Assembly (NCBI GenBank): GCA_900551995.1
Contig: URXW01000048.1
Coordinates: forward strand, 1 to 9,916
Length of the DNA: 9,916 nucleotides
Reading direction: 5' to 3'
Source of the DNA: an uncultured Eubacteriales bacterium
GTDB lineage: Bacteria > Bacillota > Clostridia > Oscillospirales > Oscillospiraceae
Shown here: piece by piece, positions 6,210 through 9,916 of the stretch
How the letters are laid out: each line of letters opens with the position of its first letter
How positions within the stretch are numbered: the stretch's first letter is position 1
Translations under genes and position numbers: made by a program
The notes under the pieces: generated by a model
The model's database searches: none
Seen by the model: only the letters and a program-made list of their open reading frames with translations
What the model was told of the DNA's origin: nothing

Positions 6210-8552
6210 ATGCAACCGACTCTTTGCTCCAAATGTAAGAAAAACGTGGCCGTGGTGTTTATCTCGCGGATGAACGAGAAAAACGAAATGGTCAATGAGG
6301 GACTGTGCCTCCAATGCGCCGCCAAGCTGGGGCTGCCGCAGGTGGAGGACATGATGAAGCGCATGGGCATTACGCCGGAGGATCTGGAGAACATCAACAG
6401 TGAGATGATGCAGGCCTTCGGCGGTGCGGAGGAGCTGGACGCCGTCAATGACGACGGCGGCGAGGACGACGAGGAGAGCGGCAAGACCGCCACGTTCCCG
6501 TTTTTGAACCGGCTTTTCAACAACGGCGGCAACACGCCCGCCGAGCCTGCGCCTCCCGTGGGCGGCGCAGGCGGCGGACAGCCCGCCGGACGCAAGACGG
6601 AGAAGAAACGGAAGTTTCTGGACAATTACTGCATCAACCTGAGCCAGCGCGCCCGGGAGGGCAAGCTGGACGCCGTCATCGGACGGGAGGAGGAGATCGA
6701 GCGGGTGGTGCAGATCCTCAACCGGCGGCAGAAGAACAACCCGTGCCTTATCGGTGAGCCGGGCGTGGGCAAGACCGCCATCGCCGAGGGGCTGGCGCAG
6801 CGCATCGCGGCGGGACAGGTGCCCTTCAAGCTGCGGGGCAAGGAGGTCTATCTCCTTGATTTGACCGCGCTGGTGGCGGGCACCCAGTTCCGGGGACAGT
6901 TCGAGAGCCGCATGAAGGGACTCATCGAGGAGATCCGCAAGGCGGGGAATATCATCCTCGTCATCGACGAGGTGCACAACATCGTGGGTGCCGGGGACGC
7001 AGAGGGCAGCATGAACGCTGCCAATATCCTCAAGCCCGCCCTGAGCCGGGGCGAGATACAGGTCATCGGTGCCACCACCTTCAACGAGTATCGGAAGCAC
7101 ATCGAGAAGGACACGGCGTTGGAGCGGCGGTTCCAGCCGGTGACGGTGAACGAGCCGAATATGGCGGACACACTGAAGATATTGCAGGGTATCGCCCATT
7201 ACTATGAGGAGTTCCACGGCGTCGCCATCCCCCAGGGGGTGCTGCGGCAGGCGGTGGTGCTGTCCGAGCGGTATATCACCGACCGATACCTGCCCGACAA
7301 GGCCATCGACCTGATCGATGAGGCGTGCTCCGACAGGAACCTCCACGACCCGGAGATCAACCGGCGGATGGAGCTGGAGCAGGAGCAGGCGAACCTGACC
7401 TTTGAACGGGAGAGCCTTATGTCCGCACAGCCTGCCGACGGGCAGCAGTTCACCGAGCAGGAGCTGGATCAGCGGTATGAGCGCATTGCGGAGCTTCGCA
7501 GCCAGGAGCTGCGGGTGACGGACGAGCTGAACGTCATCAAGGCGAAGGGTGCGCCGGAGCTGACCATGGAGAACATCGCCCGCGTGATCGAGATGTGGAC
7601 GAAGATCCCCGCCAGCAAGATCAAAGAGGAGGAGTTCAAGCGTCTGGCGGAGCTGGATCAGCGGCTCCGCGCCCATGTGGTGGGGCAGGACGAGGCCATC
7701 GCCGCCGTGTCCGCCGCCATCCGCCGCAACCGGGTGGGCATCTCCCCCAAGCACAAGCCGGTGAGCTTTATCTTCGTGGGTCCCACCGGCGTGGGCAAAA
7801 CGGAGCTGGTGAAGCAGCTGGCGGACGATCTGTTCGACGCGCCGGAGTCTCTGATCCGGCTGGATATGTCCGAGTTTATGGAGAAGCACTCCGTCTCCCG
7901 TATCGTGGGCAGCCCTCCCGGCTACGTGGGCTACGACGAGGCGGGGCAGCTGACGGAGAAGATCCGGCGCAAGCCCTATTCCGTGGTGCTGTTCGACGAG
8001 ATCGAGAAGGCGCACCCGGATGTGCTGAACGTGCTGCTGCAAATTCTGGACGACGGGCAGATCACCGACGCCCACGGGCGGAAGGTGAACTTTGAGAATA
8101 CCGTCATCGTTATGACCTCCAACGCCGGGTCGGACAACAAGTCCGCCGGCTCCGTGGGCTTTGGCGGCAGTGCCGACGACCAGGGGAAGGAGCGGGCGAT
8201 GAAGGCTCTGCGGGACTTCCTGCGGCCGGAGTTCCTCAACCGCGTGGACGAGATCGTGTGCTTCCACCACCTCAGCCGGGAGAATTTTGAGGGCATCGCC
8301 CGCATTATGCTGGAGGAGCTGAAAGCCTCCCTTGGCGACAAGGGGTATACGTTCAGCTACGACGACGCGCTGGTGGACTATCTGGCGGAGAAATCCTATT
8401 CCCTGACCTACGGTGCCCGCAATCTGCGGCGGCTGCTCCAGAAGGAGCTGGAGGATCCCATGGCGGCGCAGATCATCGACGCTTTCGAGCATCCCATCAC
8501 GCACCTCCGTGCCACCGCCGAGGACGGCGCGGTGAAGCTATATACACTGTGA
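6210..8552 (+). CDS. ATP-dependent Clp protease ATP-binding subunit, ClpE-like with N-terminal zinc finger
   Basis: A 780-residue Hsp100 unfoldase expected to feed proteins to ClpP. The N-terminus has a four-cysteine zinc site (C6xxC9 and C33xxC36) like ClpE and McsA, and no repeated Clp_N domain. A linker at about 71-135 is acidic, then rich in Gly and Pro. The first AAA module has Walker A GEPGVGKT (182-189), pore loop GTQFRG (224-229), Walker B VIDEVH (251-256) and Arg306/Arg307. A short, charged middle region spans about 385-445. The second module has Walker A GPTGVGKT (524-531), pore segment GYVGYDE (571-577), Walker B LFDEIEKAH (594-602) and sensor 2 GARNLRR (735-741). The tripeptide VGF (649-651) sits where ClpC-type proteins dock ClpP, which argues against ClpB. 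GGAGGA lies just ahead of the ATG. No CIRCE or CtsR site is visible upstream. ClpE-like is my best call; ClpC-like naming is possible. Confidence 0.93.
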   Translation: MQPTLCSKCKKNVAVVFISRMNEKNEMVNEGLCLQCAAKLGLPQVEDMMKRMGITPEDLENINSEMMQAFGGAEELDAVNDDGGEDDEESGKTATFPFLNRLFNNGGNTPAEPAPPVGGAGGGQPAGRKTEKKRKFLDNYCINLSQRAREGKLDAVIGREEEIERVVQILNRRQKNNPCLIGEPGVGKTAIAEGLAQRIAAGQVPFKLRGKEVYLLDLTALVAGTQFRGQFESRMKGLIEEIRKAGNIILVIDEVHNIVGAGDAEGSMNAANILKPALSRGEIQVIGATTFNEYRKHIEKDTALERRFQPVTVNEPNMADTLKILQGIAHYYEEFHGVAIPQGVLRQAVVLSERYITDRYLPDKAIDLIDEACSDRNLHDPEINRRMELEQEQANLTFERESLMSAQPADGQQFTEQELDQRYERIAELRSQELRVTDELNVIKAKGAPELTMENIARVIEMWTKIPASKIKEEEFKRLAELDQRLRAHVVGQDEAIAAVSAAIRRNRVGISPKHKPVSFIFVGPTGVGKTELVKQLADDLFDAPESLIRLDMSEFMEKHSVSRIVGSPPGYVGYDEAGQLTEKIRRKPYSVVLFDEIEKAHPDVLNVLLQILDDGQITDAHGRKVNFENTVIVMTSNAGSDNKSAGSVGFGGSADDQGKERAMKALRDFLRPEFLNRVDEIVCFHHLSRENFEGIARIMLEELKASLGDKGYTFSYDDALVDYLAEKSYSLTYGARNLRRLLQKELEDPMAAQIIDAFEHPITHLRATAEDGAVKLYTL

Positions 8553-8554
8553 GG
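8551..8554 (+). promoter_or_regulatory. Ribosome binding site that sets the start of the small Cys protein
   Basis: GAGG overlaps the stop codon of the Clp ATPase gene and lies 8 nt before ATG at 8563. An in-frame GTG at 8554 would overlap this site, so the ATG is preferred. Confidence 0.65.
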
Positions 8555-8562
8555 TGAGCCGT

Positions 8563-8772
8563 ATGCTGTTTCGCAAGGACATTGACCCCCGGTGCGCCTA
8601 CTGCGAGCGGGGGAGCCGTATCAGCGAGGACAAGGTCGCCTGCGTCAAGCGGGGCATCGTGGCACCGGAGGATCGGTGCGGTGCGTTCAAGTACGACCCG
8701 CTGCGGCGCGTGCCGCCGCGTCCGCTGAAGCTGGATACGGCGAAGCTGACCCCGGAGGATTTCGAGATATAA
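8563..8772 (+). CDS. Small four-cysteine protein, probable zinc-binding, function unknown
   Basis: A 69-residue protein beginning MLFRKDIDPRCAYCERG. Four cysteines, C11xxC14, C27 and C39, are spaced like a small zinc-ribbon or treble-clef site, followed by FKYDPLRRVPPRP (42-54) and an acidic end, EDFEI. I recall similar short proteins in Clostridia (a CxxC, two further Cys, then a KYDPxxRxPPxP motif), annotated only as hypothetical. There is no signal peptide or membrane helix, so it should be cytoplasmic. It starts 10 nt after the stop of the Clp ATPase gene, whose protein also carries a four-Cys zinc site, and the ribosome binding site overlaps that stop. The tight spacing implies co-expression. 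A role as partner, adaptor or substrate of the Clp machine would be speculative. Confidence 0.82.
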   Translation: MLFRKDIDPRCAYCERGSRISEDKVACVKRGIVAPEDRCGAFKYDPLRRVPPRPLKLDTAKLTPEDFEI

Positions 8773-8779
8773 CGAGAAC

Positions 8780-8802
8780 GGACGGCCGCAGGGCGGCTGT
8801 TC
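8780..8802 (+). other. GC-rich hairpin between the small Cys protein and the ferredoxin gene
   Basis: The 10-nt arm at 8780..8789 pairs with 8793..8802 around a 3-nt AGG loop, including the core GGCCGC/GCGGCT and two wobble pairs. It fills most of the 50-nt gap and ends 6 nt before the GGGAGG ribosome binding site. The following bases (CCGCACGG) contain no U-run, so it is unlikely to end transcription by itself. Confidence 0.45.
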
Positions 8803-8808
8803 CCGCAC

Positions 8809-8814
8809 GGGAGG
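8809..8814 (+). promoter_or_regulatory. Ribosome binding site that sets the start of the flavodoxin-ferredoxin gene
   Basis: GGGAGG lies 8 nt before ATG at 8823. The reading frame stays open much further upstream (to 8592), but that stretch overlaps the small Cys protein gene in another frame and encodes an Arg/Ala-rich sequence with no domain, so 8823 is the real start. Confidence 0.85.
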
Positions 8815-8822
8815 GTGACGAT

Positions 8823-9641
8823 ATGAGCAACAGGAAGGTTTGGGCGGTATATTTCAGCGGCACAGGCACCACGGAAAAGACGGTCACGCGTATCGCGCAC
8901 CGTCTGGCGGACGCGCTGGGCGCGGAATATGCAGCGTACAGCTATACGCTGCCGGAGGCGCGGCAGCGGGAGGTGACGATCCCGGCAGGGGATGTGGCGG
9001 TGGTGGGCTGTCCCACCTATGCCGGGCGTGTGCCGAATCTGCTGATGCCGTACCTGCGGGACATGGTGCACGGCGAAGGTGCGTTCGCCGTGCCGGTGGT
9101 GCTGTTCGGCAACCGAAATTTCGACGATGCGCTCATGGAGCTGTCCAAGCTGCTGACGGGCAACGGCTTTGCCTGCGTGGCAGGCGGTGCCTTCGTGGGG
9201 GAGCACAGCTTCTCCCGGACGCTGGGCGCGGGTCGCCCCAACGGGGAGGACGAGGCGGAGATGGACGCCTTCGCCGACAGCGTGGCAGCCAAGCTGGCAG
9301 CGGGGGACACCGCGCCGGTGACGGTGGGCGGCTGTGACCCCATCCGCCCGTACTATACGCCCCGTGACCGGCACGGGAATCCCATCAACATTCTGAAGGT
9401 CAAGCCCAAGACGGACATGACCAAGTGCAGCGGCTGCGGTCTGTGCGCGGCGCGGTGCCCCATGGGGAGCATCGACGCTGCCGATGTGTCGCAGGTCAAC
9501 GGGATCTGCATCAAGTGCTGCGCCTGCGTGAAGGGCTGCCCCGCGGGTGCCAAGTATTTTGACGACCCCGGCTATCTGTACCACAAGAGCGAGCTGGAGG
9601 AGATCTACGGTCGTCCGGCGAAAAACGAAGTGTTTCTGTGA
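8823..9641 (+). CDS. EFR1-type flavodoxin/ferredoxin fusion protein
   Basis: A 272-residue cytoplasmic electron carrier. The N-terminal ~165 residues form a flavodoxin-like domain: strand VWAVYFSGTGTTEKTV holds the FMN phosphate-binding loop SGTGTTE at 12-18, and the later GCPTYAGRVP (62-71) and FGNRNFDDAL (95-104) match flavin-contacting loops. The C-terminus is a two-cluster bacterial ferredoxin: C202xxC205xxC208xxxC212-Pro and C229xxC232xxC235xxxC239-Pro, so both [4Fe-4S] sites are complete; C233 is an additional cysteine in the second site. This domain order matches proteins annotated EFR1-family ferredoxin in anaerobic Firmicutes, whose partners are mostly unknown. It has its own strong ribosome binding site 50 nt after the small Cys gene and is the last gene before the stable-RNA-like promoters. 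The presence of an oxygen-sensitive ferredoxin fits an anaerobe. Confidence 0.92.
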   Translation: MSNRKVWAVYFSGTGTTEKTVTRIAHRLADALGAEYAAYSYTLPEARQREVTIPAGDVAVVGCPTYAGRVPNLLMPYLRDMVHGEGAFAVPVVLFGNRNFDDALMELSKLLTGNGFACVAGGAFVGEHSFSRTLGAGRPNGEDEAEMDAFADSVAAKLAAGDTAPVTVGGCDPIRPYYTPRDRHGNPINILKVKPKTDMTKCSGCGLCAARCPMGSIDAADVSQVNGICIKCCACVKGCPAGAKYFDDPGYLYHKSELEEIYGRPAKNEVFL

Positions 9642-9733
9642 GTATCAGAGGAACGAAAAACGGGGAGAATACATAAGCTGAACTGATAGAAAACGCACTG
9701 CTATTTGAAGTGGAAAAACCGGTGAGAAAGCTG

Positions 9734-9762
9734 TTGACAAAGGGTAGTGGGTGTGGTATTCT
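9734..9762 (+). promoter_or_regulatory. Promoter P1 of a tandem stable-RNA-type promoter region
   Basis: A perfect -35 TTGACA (9734..9739) is followed, after a 17-nt spacer, by -10 TATTCT (9757..9762) with an extended TGG directly upstream (9754..9756). Start of transcription would be near 9769. There is no open reading frame of note downstream in the window. Confidence 0.7.
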
Positions 9763-9768
9763 GACCAA

Positions 9769-9790
9769 GCTGTCCGCGAGGGCGGCGAGC
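9769..9790 (+). other. Hairpin in the leader after P1
   Basis: CCGC (9774..9777) pairs with GCGG (9782..9785) around a GAGG loop, with an outer GCT/AGC pair of arms (9769..9771 and 9788..9790). It would form right at the 5' end of the P1 transcript. No U-tract follows. Confidence 0.35.
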
Positions 9791-9814
9791 ACGGAAACGA
9801 GAAATCCGGTCAAC

Positions 9815-9844
9815 GAAAAATGTCAAAAACAAGTAAAATAGTAG
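9815..9844 (+). promoter_or_regulatory. A-rich UP-element-like tract before P2
   Basis: The bases directly upstream of the P2 -35 box consist largely of A-runs (AAAAA, AAAAA, AAAA), in sharp contrast with the GC-rich coding DNA. Such tracts bind the RNA polymerase alpha C-terminal domain at strong rRNA promoters. Confidence 0.5.
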
Positions 9845-9873
9845 TTGACAAGATGGCTGACATGTGCTAAGAT
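9845..9873 (+). promoter_or_regulatory. Promoter P2 of a tandem stable-RNA-type promoter region
   Basis: A perfect -35 TTGACA (9845..9850), 17-nt spacer, and -10 TAAGAT (9868..9873) with an extended TGC immediately before it (9865..9867). The -35 boxes of P1 and P2 are 111 bp apart and both read TTGACAA. Transcription would start near 9880. Confidence 0.75.
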
Positions 9874-9876
9874 AAT

Positions 9877-9916
9877 GACTGTTCCGCGGTTGTGGGACGT
9901 GTACCTTGTAAATTAA
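9877..9916 (+). other. Probable 5' leader of a stable RNA operon (cut by window end)
   Basis: From the predicted P2 start to the window end there is no ribosome binding site and ATG pair. The stretch GTACCTTGTAAATTAA at the very end resembles leader or processing sequences found ahead of 16S rRNA in Clostridia as I recall them, but no part of a mature rRNA or tRNA is visible. What lies beyond the edge is inference. Confidence 0.35.

Noticed and set aside
6132..8504. A 790-codon open frame on the minus strand opposite the Clp ATPase gene
   Set aside because: It is the codon-aligned complement of a GC-rich gene and yields a His/Leu/Gln/Val-rich product with no domain. The + strand frame has every AAA motif intact.
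8592..8822. N-terminal extension of the flavodoxin-ferredoxin frame
   Set aside because: Overlaps the small Cys protein gene in another frame, has no domain, and a strong ribosome binding site marks ATG 8823.
9643..9688. TATCAG/CTGATA inverted pair after the ferredoxin gene as a terminator
   Set aside because: Arms of 6 nt with a 34-nt loop and no U-tract; too weak. No convincing intrinsic terminator is seen after this gene.
9808..9827. Two GTCAA-containing heptads resembling a CtsR operator
   Set aside because: Their offset is 13 nt rather than the 10 nt of the CtsR direct repeat, and no heat-shock gene follows in the window.
9808..9839. A third promoter using TAAAAT at 9834..9839
   Set aside because: The position 17 nt upstream (9811..9816) does not resemble a -35 box; the TAAAAT is better explained as part of the A-rich tract of P2.
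1..9916. Hidden defence, mobile or CRISPR system
   Set aside because: No direct-repeat array, transposase, integrase, toxin-antitoxin pair or nuclease is seen; all genes look like resident genes with uniform GC-rich codon use.

Overview
This is a densely packed block of housekeeping genes, all on the + strand, from a high-GC Gram-positive bacterium. The GC-rich codons, purine-rich Shine-Dalgarno sequences (GGAGG type), frequent TTG starts, ecfA1-ecfA2-ecfT-truA order, a DUF5711-type protein, a zinc-finger Clp ATPase and an EFR1-type ferredoxin together suggest Clostridia, probably the Oscillospiraceae/Ruminococcaceae. That placement is an inference from gene content, not from a database comparison.

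Layout. A near-consensus promoter (9..37) precedes a COG1092-type SAM-dependent methyltransferase (69..932). Next come the two ATPases and the transmembrane coupling subunit of an energy-coupling factor (ECF) vitamin/metal importer (956..3486), joined by a 3-nt gap and a 7-nt overlap. truA (3508..4263) follows, then a membrane-anchored DUF5711-like protein (4256..5455, overlapping truA by 8 nt) and a CvpA-family membrane protein (5498..6157). After a 52-nt gap with a small hairpin lies a large two-AAA Clp ATPase with an N-terminal four-cysteine zinc finger (6210..8552), then a 69-residue four-cysteine protein (8563..8772) and a flavodoxin-ferredoxin fusion (8823..9641). The largest gap inside the gene block is 52 nt and I see no strong intrinsic terminator, so most or all of it could be co-transcribed.

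The last 275 bases hold no gene. They carry two promoters of the same architecture (TTGACAA, 17-nt spacer, extended TGn -10 box) 111 bp apart, with A-rich tracts before the second. This is the usual look of a strong stable-RNA (rRNA or tRNA) promoter region, and the window ends before the RNA it would drive.

How the genes work together. EcfA1, EcfA2 and EcfT form the shared energising module for separate substrate-binding S subunits, none of which is encoded here. The methyltransferase and TruA suggest an RNA-modification theme. The Clp ATPase, with its visible VGF ClpP-docking tripeptide, points to regulated proteolysis. I found no mobile element, CRISPR array, defence cassette or clear sign of horizontal transfer. 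The less-described items are the DUF5711 protein, the 69-residue Cys protein, the short Clp N-terminus, and the hairpins between genes.
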